A stretch of DNA of 64,000 bases from Chryseobacterium gleum (GCA_945888625.1 CAMDAH010000008.1:1-64000); one strand, 5' to 3'. Positions 44,959 through 54,245 are shown, numbered from the stretch's first letter. Notes: generated by a model not told the origin, from the letters alone. A program made the numbers and translations.

Positions 44959-44992
44959 AAAAAGCCAGTCATCCGCCGCGGCGGAGACTGGC
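44959..44992 (-). terminator. Rho-independent terminator of initiator tRNA
   Basis: On the minus strand GCCAGTC (44992-44986) pairs with GACTGGC (44970-44964) and is followed by five T. The loop is filled by the 14-nt perfect palindrome TCCGCCGCGGCGGA (44972-44985), which extends the stem. Confidence 0.88.
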
Positions 44993-45001
44993 TTTTCTTA
45001 G

Positions 45002-45074
<73 letters not shown>

Positions 45075-45415
45075 ATATCTCTATATTGCTTTATTTTAAT
45101 TTCTTTGTCGGGTTTTTCATCCGACGAGCTACTCCCGAAACTTCGGGACTCACCCCGCAATATCTTTATATTGCTTTATTTTAATTTCTTTGTCGGGTTT
45201 TTCATCCGACGAGCTACTCCCGAAACTTCGGGACTCACCCCGCAATATCTCTATATTGCTTTATTTTAATTTATTTATCGGGATTCAACCGACGAGCCAC
45301 TCCCGAAACTTCGGGACCCACCCCGCAATATCTCTATATTGCTTTATTTTAATTTCTTTATCAGGTTTCAACCGATGAGCTACTCCCGAAACTTCGGGAC
45401 TCACCCCGCAATATA
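45075..45415 (-). repeat. Tandem array of four truncated tRNA-like units, 83-85 bp each
   Basis: Spacing between successive CCCCGC blocks (45068, 45153, 45238, 45321, 45404) is 85, 85, 83 and 83. On the minus strand each unit reads GCGGGGTGAG, a TCCCGAAGTTTCGGGA hairpin, GTAGCTCGTCGG, a second small hairpin, then an A/T-rich run and GCAATAT-AGAG-ATATTGC leading into the next unit. So each keeps the 5' acceptor strand and D-stem of the initiator tRNA but no 3' half. There is no protein gene in this 400-bp stretch; open frames in it are repeat artefacts. Confidence 0.9.
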
Positions 45416-45480
45416 TCTTAGTAATTATTTCAGAATTAAATTGCGTTTGCAAAGATACATACAAAATTTAAAACTCCTAA

Positions 45481-46404
45481 TTAATCCATGAGTAACATTG
45501 CATTCTTAATAAATTGATTTCGAGTGTTCAGTTTAATTTTTACTCCAATAGAATGACTATTCATATTTACTTGTGCTAATGGAGAGAAGCCATACTCAAA
45601 TAAATAATTGAGAATAAAGACTTTTTTTATCTTGCCTCCAATTCCAAATTGAATCCCCTTCATGGAAGGCGTTCCAACAAATAAATTTACAACATCTGCA
45701 TAATTCAATTTGAGCATAACATCGTATAGTACGGGCGTGAAAAACACTTCCGAAATTCGTAGGGAAGGAACCAAGGTCCAGTTAGGATTTAAGGGAAGCA
45801 AATAGCGCCCGTATACAGAATATTGGGTACGAAAAGAGGAGGAAGTGCCAATAGAAACCCAATTTTTTGCGACAATATCATCTATCGCTAATCCAACAAT
45901 ATAAGACTTGGCTTTAAATGCTATTCCAGCAGTAAATTGGGGTAAAAAGCTGGAGGAAAATCGTTGGATATTGTTTTCTTGCTCAAAGGTGCTAACTAAA
46001 TCAGCGTTATAACCTACTTGAACAGCACCAATCCCAATTCCTAAGCTAATTCTATCTTCATTTTTTACTTGGATATTCACCGAACCGGCAACCTGAAGAC
46101 TCGTATTTGAAAATGAAGCGATGTTTTCATTTAATAATGTTACGCCCATTCCGAACATAGCCGCGTCACTTTTTCGATTATTGAAAGGTAATGATAAGGT
46201 AGCATTGGTTGTTTTTGGAGCTCCTTCGAATCCAAGCCATTGTGCCTTGAATGCAGTGAAAAGCTCCGCATGTTCATTTAATCCATGATGCGCTGGGTTT
46301 ATTCCGCCCCAATTCATAAAAAAAGCAGTGGAATTAGGCGTCATCTGCGCAACGGAATAAGAAGTGCTGAGTAAAAATAGAAAAAAGGTTTTCAAACTTC
46401 TCAT
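45481..46404 (-). CDS. Type IX secretion system membrane protein PorP/SprF family
   Basis: A 307-residue outer-membrane protein with signal peptide to YSVAQ (residue 19), then MTPNSTAFFMNWGGINPAHH, a variant of the family start (NPA retained). Beta strands follow throughout, with AMFGMGVTLLNENIASFSNT near 75-94 and VGLAIDDIV near 165. Its start ATG shares one base with the TAA stop of the upstream CHU_C gene (TAATG), so the pair is translationally coupled. It is the most diverged of the three PorP/SprF proteins here. Confidence 0.88.
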   Translation of the reverse strand: MRSLKTFFLFLLSTSYSVAQMTPNSTAFFMNWGGINPAHHGLNEHAELFTAFKAQWLGFEGAPKTTNATLSLPFNNRKSDAAMFGMGVTLLNENIASFSNTSLQVAGSVNIQVKNEDRISLGIGIGAVQVGYNADLVSTFEQENNIQRFSSSFLPQFTAGIAFKAKSYIVGLAIDDIVAKNWVSIGTSSSFRTQYSVYGRYLLPLNPNWTLVPSLRISEVFFTPVLYDVMLKLNYADVVNLFVGTPSMKGIQFGIGGKIKKVFILNYLFEYGFSPLAQVNMNSHSIGVKIKLNTRNQFIKNAMLLMD

Positions 46405-47234
46405 TATCTAATAATTGTAATGGTTCCTTTTTTCACGCCTAAATCACCCCCTAGATTCAATATATAAAAATAAACACCTTCCGGTAATTCGCGATCATTG
46501 TAAAGTCCCGTCCAAGCATTTGTAAAATTATAGGGGCTGGATTTGTAAAGCTCAAAGCCAAAACGATTCATTATCACCATTTCATTCGCCGGATAGTCGT
46601 CTATGTTTGGGATTTGCCAAACATCATTCTTCCCATCTCCATTGGGAGAAAATGTATTGGGAATTTTAAAACTTCCTTTTACAAATACAGTGACATAATC
46701 TAATTTTTCGCAGCCATTAAATATCCCTTTTAACATATAAGTAGTGGTTTCCTTTGGACTAGTCGTTGGCTGGAGAATCGTCGGGTTTGAAACTAAAAAC
46801 CCCGGCGACCAAAGGAATTCATTGGCGCTTGAAACGGCTTGAAATTGTATGGTCGTTCCAGAATCAATGTACAGATCTACACCAGCATCTAAGACAAAAC
46901 TATTTACAGCTATGGGCATCGTGCTGGCAGACAGAACAATGGTAGAATCGAATCCATACTGACAAGTCACCTGAACTTCCAATACATCGCCTTGTTGGAA
47001 TCCAGTTGTGTCAAAAACCAAATTATTCCCCGAATTAACAACTAAGCCATTTAATAGCCAAGAAACCAATGAAATCGAAGGGCAATTCTGTACATTTGCC
47101 GAAAAAGAAAGTGCCTCAAGCTCACAAATGGTATCCGTTTGTGGACTTAAATTAACACTAGATGACTGACTATTAACTTGAATTGAATAAAATATAGAAA
47201 AGAGAAAAAAGGTTTTAAAATAGTACTTGTACAT
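46404..47234 (-). CDS. Short gliding motility-associated C-terminal (CHU_C) domain protein
   Basis: A 276-residue exported protein from ATG 47234 (a TTG 3 codons upstream is less likely), signal peptide to QVNSQ. The middle is Ig-like (CELEALSFSANVQNCPSI near 40-57; DAGVDLYIDSGTTIQF near 115), and the last 85 residues are a CHU_C domain: KIPNTFSPNGDGKNDVWQI, then IMNRFGFELYKSS and KKGTITIIR. It is a compact T9SS cargo, probably served by the PorP/SprF encoded by the coupled downstream gene. Confidence 0.9.
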   Translation of the reverse strand: MYKYYFKTFFLFSIFYSIQVNSQSSSVNLSPQTDTICELEALSFSANVQNCPSISLVSWLLNGLVVNSGNNLVFDTTGFQQGDVLEVQVTCQYGFDSTIVLSASTMPIAVNSFVLDAGVDLYIDSGTTIQFQAVSSANEFLWSPGFLVSNPTILQPTTSPKETTTYMLKGIFNGCEKLDYVTVFVKGSFKIPNTFSPNGDGKNDVWQIPNIDDYPANEMVIMNRFGFELYKSSPYNFTNAWTGLYNDRELPEGVYFYILNLGGDLGVKKGTITIIR

Positions 47235-47356
47235 AAATAACAACGTGTTTCAATTCTTAATAAAATAAATAACAAAAAGAAAAACCACCTATTTTTTTTT
47301 CCTATTTTGGCACTAAATTAGCTTGTAAAACACGAATATAAATAAAACTAGACTTT

Positions 47357-50300
47357 ATGCGTAAAATATACCTCACAATTATTATAGTATCTTACTTTCT
47401 AAATGCTTATTCACAGCGCGTTGATTATGATCATACGTCCAAGTGGTTTTTGGGATTTAATGTTGGCGCCACATGGAACTCAACGGATGTTAAGAACCTG
47501 ACATCTGCCGGATGGGGATTCACATTAGGCAAGTCCTATAATTATGACTACGGAAAAATCTTAAGTTTTGATCTTCGAGGAAGATACCTGAGAGGATATT
47601 GGTATGGACAAGATTTCGACACCACCTCTTTAGCTAATTATTCGGGCGGAGCATTAACTAGCTATAAAGATTCTTTAGGGTTTTCTGTCAATAATTTTCA
47701 ATCTGATGTGCATCGCTTAGCGCTTGAGTTAGCCATTCATGCCAATAAACTCCGCGAAAGGACGGGATTTGACCCTTATATTTTTGGTGGAGTTGGATTA
47801 ACATGGAATCAAACATACGGTGATTTAAAAAATGAATTTGGTGACTATGCCTATGACGACCAATTAAACAATGGAGAGTTAAACTCCAGTATGATCGATA
47901 ATAACCTAGATGGTATTTTTGATACCCCCCTCGACGGAAGCAGCGACAAATTCAAGGTTAATTTTATGCCAAGCCTCGGCTTTGGACTAGGTTATCAAGT
48001 TGGAAAACGTGTCTCAATAGGAATCGAGCACAAAACAACCTTTACCCTTGATGATAACTTCGATGGCTATATTTCTACAAGTCCGCGCACAAAAAACGAC
48101 CGCTACCATTACACCTCTTTTTACATTCAATTTAGATTCAGGACAAATGAAAGTACAAATAGCACTAACGAAACGACAAACACAAATACCTCTAACAACA
48201 TCAATAACTATAATACCGCATGTCCAAAGCCAGTTATTACCGTTTCACAAAATACTGTAACTGGTATTAATAATTCCTACCTCTTAGAAGCGACGATCAC
48301 AAACGTTAATAATGCCAATGAAATTACTGTAAGCAACCAAAATGGTGTTAACATTCCTTTTAATTACATTATTAATCAAAACAAATTACAAGCCACAGTA
48401 TCCTTAATGCCAGGGGCCAATACGTTTACAATTACCGCTCAAAATAATTGCGGCAAAGAAGTGAAATCGATAACGGTGAATTATAATCCATGTATTAATC
48501 CAACGATAATCATTACCAACCCAAGTTCTAGAGACATCACTGTAACATCGCCCAGCTATGTGTTTTCTGCTATCGTTCAAAATATTTCTAATCGACAAGG
48601 GATTTCATTATTTGTAAATAATACTAGCATAAGTAATTTTACGTTTAATGCTTCCACGGGTCTAATTCAGAGTAATTTACTATTGAATGCCGGAAGCAAT
48701 GCAATTCGTGTTGAAGCGCTCAATAACTGTGGTACGATTTCAGCATCTACAACTATCATTTATAATAATTGTATTGTTCCACAATTACAATTGATTAATC
48801 CTTCAGCGTCTGGATCAACAGTCAGTACTAGTGCCATTAATATAAAAGTTAATGCAACAGGTTTTATGAATCGAAATGAATTTACCATATTACATAATGG
48901 TGTTCAAATTTCAAACTTTACCATGAATAATAACTTGTTGGAGATTCCCTTGCAACTTTCCCTTGGTTTGAATACCATTACCATTAATGGTACAAATTTA
49001 TGCGGGTCAGACGCTACTTCTTTTACTGTTAACTACCAAAATTGTGTCGCACCAATCATTTCATTAATTACGCCGGCAACTAACATCAGTTCAACAATTA
49101 CGGGAGCTTATCGATGTAGAATGAAAGTGGAAAATAGTCAGCAAAACAATATCCAAGTAATGCTAAATAATCAGCAGATTACCAACTTTACATACAATGC
49201 TGCTACCAAAATACTAGAAGCTAGTTTGACCTTAATTACTGGAGCGAATACCATCGTGATTAACGCAAGCAACCCATGTGGAACAGATGTAGAAACCATC
49301 TATATCAATAACGAGAATTGTAAAAGTCCAACCGTAGTAATAAATGGGACAAACAATGCTACAGTCGTAAATTCCTCCTACACTTGGACGGCACAAATTC
49401 AAAATATTGCTAACGCACAGGGGATTTCAGTAAGTCATAATGGCAATCCAATAAATTTTGACTATTCCAATGGAGTAGTTACTTGTTTCTCGACTTTACA
49501 ACTTGGCAATAATACATTTCTCGTTAGCGCTAAAAACGGATGTGGCAAAGACAGCAAGAGTTTAACTGTAGAATTAATTAAATGTGAACAACCCAGCGTC
49601 TTAATAAACGGAGAGTCAGGATCAACAGTAACTTCTTCTGTTTATTTATTAAGTGCCAATGTAATAAATATGGCTTCAGCGCAAGGATTAACACTTACAT
49701 TCAACGGTACTCCGGTTAATAACTTCACCTATCTAAATAACGAGCTTTCAGCGAACATTAATTTAATTCCTGGGGAGAATACATTTGTATTAAGCGCTAT
49801 CAATGCCTGCGGTAATGCTACAGAAACATTTATAATCTATTACAATCAATGTGATGCACCTATCGTTACCTTGACTGCTGATTTGCCTAATAATTCAATT
49901 ACAGAAGCGACCAACTTAACCTTGAATGCTTCCATTGCAAATTATGACAATCAAACGGTAATTCAGGTTACTAAAAATGGTAATATATTAAATGGCTATA
50001 CCAACGTTAACGGCCAAATTTCCGGCACTATCAATTTACCATTGGGAATTACCACACTAATTGTTACTGCCTCCAACCAATGTGGGCAAGACACAAAGAC
50101 TTATGTCATTAACAGATGTAAAGCCGCAACTATAACATTAAGTATCCCGAATAATGAGAATTCAAATACCTCAACTTCAAGTTCTTTCATTCAGCTTAAT
50201 TTAGCAAATGTTGAAAATATTAATATGGTTACTGTTACACAGAATGGCCTTGCATTAACAAATTTAACACTCTCTACAACTATTTTAGGAGGGGCGGTAA

Positions 50301-50695
50301 CCTTACAACCTGGCACCAATACATTCTTTGTTAGTGTAAATACACCTTGCGGTATGGTAACGAAGACCTTTGTGATATTTTACTCCCTAGAAAATAATGG
50401 AAATATTATCCCGCCAAAAGAATCCGGGAATAATGGGGAAGAAAAATCTAATGAGCCAATAACGCCAGTTAAACCAAAACCCGTAACACCAAAACCTGTT
50501 ACCCCTGAACCGGTGAAACCCGTAACACCAAAACCTGTTACCCCTGAACCTGTGAAACCCGTAACACCAAAACCTGTTACCCCTGAACCGGTGAAACCTG
50601 TTACCCCAAAACCAGTGAAACCCGTTAAACCTGAAAAACCAATTAAACCAGTTCCGGAACAAAAGAAACCTGAAGAAAAAGGCGGGGGCAAGTAG
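47357..50695 (+). CDS. Giant beta-barrel, Ig-repeat and Pro/Lys-tail protein
   Basis: A 1112-residue exported protein, signal peptide to AYSQ (residue 20). Residues about 25-262 look like an outer-membrane barrel of the OmpX/porin-like type (FNVGATWNSTD, SLGFGLGYQVGKRVSIGIEH). An Asn/Thr linker near 268-288 leads to eight repeats of about 85-90 residues, each starting with Cys (CPKPVITV, CINPTIII, CIVPQLQL and so on) and containing NTFxxxAxNxCG. The tail (about 1040-1112) is almost only Pro, Lys, Val, Thr and Glu. No CHU_C or Por sorting domain is present. I do not know its function; the barrel could anchor an exposed or periplasmic stalk. Confidence 0.85.
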   Translation: MRKIYLTIIIVSYFLNAYSQRVDYDHTSKWFLGFNVGATWNSTDVKNLTSAGWGFTLGKSYNYDYGKILSFDLRGRYLRGYWYGQDFDTTSLANYSGGALTSYKDSLGFSVNNFQSDVHRLALELAIHANKLRERTGFDPYIFGGVGLTWNQTYGDLKNEFGDYAYDDQLNNGELNSSMIDNNLDGIFDTPLDGSSDKFKVNFMPSLGFGLGYQVGKRVSIGIEHKTTFTLDDNFDGYISTSPRTKNDRYHYTSFYIQFRFRTNESTNSTNETTNTNTSNNINNYNTACPKPVITVSQNTVTGINNSYLLEATITNVNNANEITVSNQNGVNIPFNYIINQNKLQATVSLMPGANTFTITAQNNCGKEVKSITVNYNPCINPTIIITNPSSRDITVTSPSYVFSAIVQNISNRQGISLFVNNTSISNFTFNASTGLIQSNLLLNAGSNAIRVEALNNCGTISASTTIIYNNCIVPQLQLINPSASGSTVSTSAINIKVNATGFMNRNEFTILHNGVQISNFTMNNNLLEIPLQLSLGLNTITINGTNLCGSDATSFTVNYQNCVAPIISLITPATNISSTITGAYRCRMKVENSQQNNIQVMLNNQQITNFTYNAATKILEASLTLITGANTIVINASNPCGTDVETIYINNENCKSPTVVINGTNNATVVNSSYTWTAQIQNIANAQGISVSHNGNPINFDYSNGVVTCFSTLQLGNNTFLVSAKNGCGKDSKSLTVELIKCEQPSVLINGESGSTVTSSVYLLSANVINMASAQGLTLTFNGTPVNNFTYLNNELSANINLIPGENTFVLSAINACGNATETFIIYYNQCDAPIVTLTADLPNNSITEATNLTLNASIANYDNQTVIQVTKNGNILNGYTNVNGQISGTINLPLGITTLIVTASNQCGQDTKTYVINRCKAATITLSIPNNENSNTSTSSSFIQLNLANVENINMVTVTQNGLALTNLTLSTTILGGAVTLQPGTNTFFVSVNTPCGMVTKTFVIFYSLENNGNIIPPKESGNNGEEKSNEPITPVKPKPVTPKPVTPEPVKPVTPKPVTPEPVKPVTPKPVTPEPVKPVTPKPVKPVKPEKPIKPVPEQKKPEEKGGGK
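50480..50596 (+). repeat. Three tandem 39-bp repeats encoding PVTPKPVTPEPVK
   Basis: Three units of 39 bp start at 50480, 50519 and 50558, differing at one base, inside the 3' end of the giant protein gene. They encode 13-residue Pro/Val/Thr/Lys units and continue in degenerate form to about 50660. Confidence 0.92.
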
Positions 50696-50768
50696 CAGCA
50701 CTTATATTATAATTTGCTTTTCAAAACCAATACAAATTAGTATATTCGCGCCTTAAGAAAATTACATT

Positions 50769-53003
50769 ATGGCAATTATTGGAAAAATTCGTGAAAAATC
50801 TGGGTTACTAGTTGGTATTGTTGGATTAGCTTTATTAGCATTCGTTTTGGGCGACTATCAAAGTATGTTCGGTAGCACCGAAGGTAAATTTGGTATCGGC
50901 CTTGTTTATGGTGATAAAGTAAACATGGATAATTATGCTGCTCTTAGCGCTCGAGTTCAAGAGCAAGATCGTTCACAAGCTAGCCAAGAACAGAAAGAAT
51001 TTGGCGATGCAGAAATGGCAGCCGCAAGTGACAAAGCTTGGAACTTTATGGTTGACTCGATTATTTTGCACAAAGAATACGAAGCCTTAGGAATCAGTGT
51101 TTCAGATAAAGAATTTAATGCCTACCTGCTTGCTACTGACGGCTTTCCTGTATTGCAGGATTTAGCAAAATTTTTTACCGATTCAATTACCGGAGCTGTT
51201 TCTGAACAATCCACTATTTCGGGACGGCAGAAATTACAAGAAACCATTACGCAACTTAAAACAAGCAAAGAGGCAGGCGCAAAGCAACAATGGGAAGGAA
51301 CAAAAAAATACTATTCTGATCGGAGGAAACAAGAAAAATATTTTGCCCTATTAGATCAAGGAATCTACGTAACAAAATTAGAGGCAAAGCAAGAATATCT
51401 GGCACAAAAAGAGGTTAAAAATATTTCGTTTGTTCAGAGACCTTTTAGTGAAATCAATGATTCAGATGCTGGTATTAAAGTAAAAGAGAATGAGATACAA
51501 GCGTACTTCGACCAACATAAAAAAGAGGCGAAGTACCAAAATAGAGTGGCATCTCGCGAGGTGAAGATTTTTGAGGTTTCTGTTCTTCCTTCAAAACAAG
51601 ATTCCGCGAATTTCTCCCAAGTGATAATGAAACTTAAGGCTGACTTTTTAACTTCCACAAATGACTCCTTATTTGTAATGAAAGAGAGTGAGAATAAAAT
51701 GTATTTTGGTGACAAAAGAGGTACAGCGGTACCAAAAGGAAATGAAAAAGCAAATAGGTTTGCCAGTTACCCACCAGATTACGATACTATTTTCAAGCGA
51801 GCAGCCATTGGTGAATTGGTAGGTCCCTATTCCATGGATGGTAAAATGTATGTTTCCAAAGTAATTGGATTTACGCCGTCAAAACTTAAAGCTAGGCATT
51901 TGTTAATTGCAACAAACGGCACGACAGATGTCAATTTAATAGCTGCTAAGCGAAAAACAGCCGATAGCTTATTAAAAATAATTAACAAGGACAATTTTAC
52001 TGAATTAGTTGCAAAATACAGCCAAGACCCCGGGTCTAAAGATAAAGGTGGATTGTATGAAAACTTCCTAGAGGGAGAAATGGTAAGTGAATTTGGTGGT
52101 TTTTGTGCATCTAATCCAGTTGGAAAAATAGCCGTAGTAAAAACCGACTTTGGATTTCACATTATTGAAATTTTAGAAAAAGGTTCGTCAAAGTTTCCTG
52201 TACTAACCACCATTGAAAAAACCTTTAAGGCATCCGAAGAGTCCACTACCAATAAAGACGATGAAATCAATGATTTGCTTTACAAATTAGATCAAAAAAT
52301 AACAAAATTAGATGATGCTTCGAAAAAAATCGCAGCTTTTGATACCATTGTAAGACGTGCAAATTATTTTGTTAGGCCTATACTTATTGAAGACAATGAT
52401 CCCAAAATTTTTGGTTTAAACAGTGAGCTAGCTGTTGATAAAATCTTAGAATTAGCTTACTCAGAAGACGTTGCTGTAGGCACTTTAATTTCTTATCCGA
52501 TAAAAGATAAAGAAAAGTATATCCTAGCCATCGTTTCAGCCATCAAAGAACAAGGAACTCCTTTGTACGAGCATGTTAGAAGTCAGATGGAAAAAGAATT
52601 AATTGAAGAAAAGAAAGCAAAAAGGTTGATGAATCAAATGTCAAAATCTAAAAATTTGGCTGTTCTTGCAAAAAAGGGTAATACCGTAGTAAACGAGGCA
52701 CAAATCACCTTTGGGAATCCTTCAATGGGTAACATAGGTTATGAGCCAGAAATTGTCGGGGCTTTGTTCTCAACTATCAAGGATGGCCAAACTACCATCC
52801 CGTTAAAAGGAAATGCAGGGGTATATACCATTAAAGTAGTAAAAACCGTAAAGGCGCCAGCAACAAATAATTATAAAGCAGAACGAGACCAGCTGTACAA
52901 TGCTGCAAAAAGTGCTTTTCAAGGCGAAGTACTTTCATCGCTCAAGAAAAAAGCAGATGTTATCGACAACCGCAGGCTTTATAACCTTCGAGTGAGACTT
53001 TAA
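50769..53003 (+). CDS. PpiD/SurA-like peptidylprolyl isomerase
   Basis: A 744-residue membrane-anchored foldase. One N-terminal membrane helix (LLVGIVGLALLAFVLGDY, 14-31) is followed by a SurA-N-like helical region and a parvulin domain near 370-475, with KARHLLIATNGTT, SQDPGSKDKGGLYENF and FGFHIIEIL. The C-terminal 250 residues form a second helical chaperone part. PpiD-type proteins fold exported and outer-membrane proteins at the periplasmic face, which suits the many barrels in this window. It has its own upstream region of 73 bp. Confidence 0.92.
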   Translation: MAIIGKIREKSGLLVGIVGLALLAFVLGDYQSMFGSTEGKFGIGLVYGDKVNMDNYAALSARVQEQDRSQASQEQKEFGDAEMAAASDKAWNFMVDSIILHKEYEALGISVSDKEFNAYLLATDGFPVLQDLAKFFTDSITGAVSEQSTISGRQKLQETITQLKTSKEAGAKQQWEGTKKYYSDRRKQEKYFALLDQGIYVTKLEAKQEYLAQKEVKNISFVQRPFSEINDSDAGIKVKENEIQAYFDQHKKEAKYQNRVASREVKIFEVSVLPSKQDSANFSQVIMKLKADFLTSTNDSLFVMKESENKMYFGDKRGTAVPKGNEKANRFASYPPDYDTIFKRAAIGELVGPYSMDGKMYVSKVIGFTPSKLKARHLLIATNGTTDVNLIAAKRKTADSLLKIINKDNFTELVAKYSQDPGSKDKGGLYENFLEGEMVSEFGGFCASNPVGKIAVVKTDFGFHIIEILEKGSSKFPVLTTIEKTFKASEESTTNKDDEINDLLYKLDQKITKLDDASKKIAAFDTIVRRANYFVRPILIEDNDPKIFGLNSELAVDKILELAYSEDVAVGTLISYPIKDKEKYILAIVSAIKEQGTPLYEHVRSQMEKELIEEKKAKRLMNQMSKSKNLAVLAKKGNTVVNEAQITFGNPSMGNIGYEPEIVGALFSTIKDGQTTIPLKGNAGVYTIKVVKTVKAPATNNYKAERDQLYNAAKSAFQGEVLSSLKKKADVIDNRRLYNLRVRL

Positions 53004-53034
53004 TCAAACGCTTAACAACAAGTTAATTATTGTT

Positions 53035-54120
53035 TTACTGTTTTCTTATCAGAAATTCATCCGCAATCCCTATAACAAACTTTCCAATTGTTGGATCAGG
53101 TTTGTAATAATCGGTTGAAATTAGTTGTGCATTTGATCTCATTGCAGCTTCAAACCTTTGATAACTATTTATTCTAGCCTCTAATGTTCCTGCATCTGTT
53201 CTTGTTCGAACCATGTAATCATTTGTCAACCTCTTAATATCCATTTCGTTACCTAAGGGGTCATTTCGCAATAAGAAAATCACATTGTCGTCTGTTAGTT
53301 CACCATAAACAAATAGTGGACGCGACTCCTTTCCGGTGTATAATTCAGGGTTATATCCTTCCATAATAAAGAAAATTTTGCCCCTACAAGATGATAAAAG
53401 CGGCCATCCCTCGGTTCTTATTCTCGCCCGTAAAGAAATGTAATCTTTTCTAAAATCAGATGGCATAAACAATTGCTCGGCATTAAAATTGGCAAGCACT
53501 ACGCTATCTAACAAATTATAGGTCTCCGCTGTAAATTGCGTTGCGCGTTTAAATCCAAGGTGTCTTAAAGTAGCTGAAGCATCAGCAGGACTGTCGTTTT
53601 TAAGCTCCAAATTAATAAAAATCGGACAATGTAATGGATGCATTTCGCTCCACATACGAATTTCAACTAAAGCTGATTCGAGCGTAAAATAATTTGTTTC
53701 GTAGTCAATATCAGCAATATGAAGTAGTTTGAAACCGGGAACATTTAATTCCGCTTGATCTAATTTATTCTTTAGCCCGCAGATAAAAGCATTTACTTTT
53801 GGTTTAGAAAACTTTCCACCCTTAGCGTCAAAATAAATATCTAACTCAAATCCTCGAATGCCGTAATTAGTAAGTTGGCTACTCAATAATTCGTGACCAT
53901 AATCCAATTGTATAGGGTCATTTTCTTCGCCGAGCTTATTTTTAACTTTCGCCAAAAACAACATCACCTTGGGATGTGGTTTTTTCTTGTAACTATTGTG
54001 CGAAGCAAGAATGCGGATATCATTAAGATATAAAGCTTTCGTTTCTTGAGAAAAGGAGATAACACTTGTAAATTTGGTTAACAAAAAAATACAAACAAAA
54101 TAAATAAATACGTCTTTCAT
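53035..54120 (-). CDS. Ca2+-dependent PI-specific phospholipase C-like protein
   Basis: A 361-residue exported protein from ATG 54120; the frame extends 15 codons further but the signal peptide (to ISFSQ, residue 25) starts here. The PLC-like TIM barrel is shown by ILASHNSYKK with the first catalytic His41, YGIRGFELDIYFDA near 88-101 with metal/catalytic acidic residues, KLLHIADIDYETN near 135 and FINLELKND near 168. It matches the bacterial Ca2+-dependent phosphoinositide phospholipase C family (PF16670). Substrates are unknown and may be other phosphodiesters. It is divergent from the CHU_C gene. Confidence 0.87.
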   Translation of the reverse strand: MKDVFIYFVCIFLLTKFTSVISFSQETKALYLNDIRILASHNSYKKKPHPKVMLFLAKVKNKLGEENDPIQLDYGHELLSSQLTNYGIRGFELDIYFDAKGGKFSKPKVNAFICGLKNKLDQAELNVPGFKLLHIADIDYETNYFTLESALVEIRMWSEMHPLHCPIFINLELKNDSPADASATLRHLGFKRATQFTAETYNLLDSVVLANFNAEQLFMPSDFRKDYISLRARIRTEGWPLLSSCRGKIFFIMEGYNPELYTGKESRPLFVYGELTDDNVIFLLRNDPLGNEMDIKRLTNDYMVRTRTDAGTLEARINSYQRFEAAMRSNAQLISTDYYKPDPTIGKFVIGIADEFLIRKQ

Positions 54121-54237
54121 AAGCACTTCATTAAAACAATCAACTAAAAAAACCCTTCTAAGCACTCAAACCACTAATGCTCATTGTATTTAACTTTAAA
54201 ATAATATCTAAAGTAAGGTTTTGAATAGGGAAATACT

Positions 54238-54245
54238 TACTTTTG
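54238..54245 (+). promoter_or_regulatory. Candidate -7 element very close to a start codon
   Basis: TACTTTTG matches TAnnTTTG and ends only three bases before ATG 54249, so transcription would begin at or next to the start codon. The nearest TTG upstream (54221) is 14 bp away, shorter than usual. Confidence 0.35.

Noticed and set aside
45075-45415. CRISPR array
   Set aside because: The whole 83-85 bp unit repeats with no variable spacers, units match the tRNA 5' half, and no cas genes are near.
50380-50701. Minus-strand frames rich in Gly/Phe/Thr opposite the Pro/Lys tail
   Set aside because: They are the antisense of the 39-bp tandem repeats in a clearly coding plus-strand gene.
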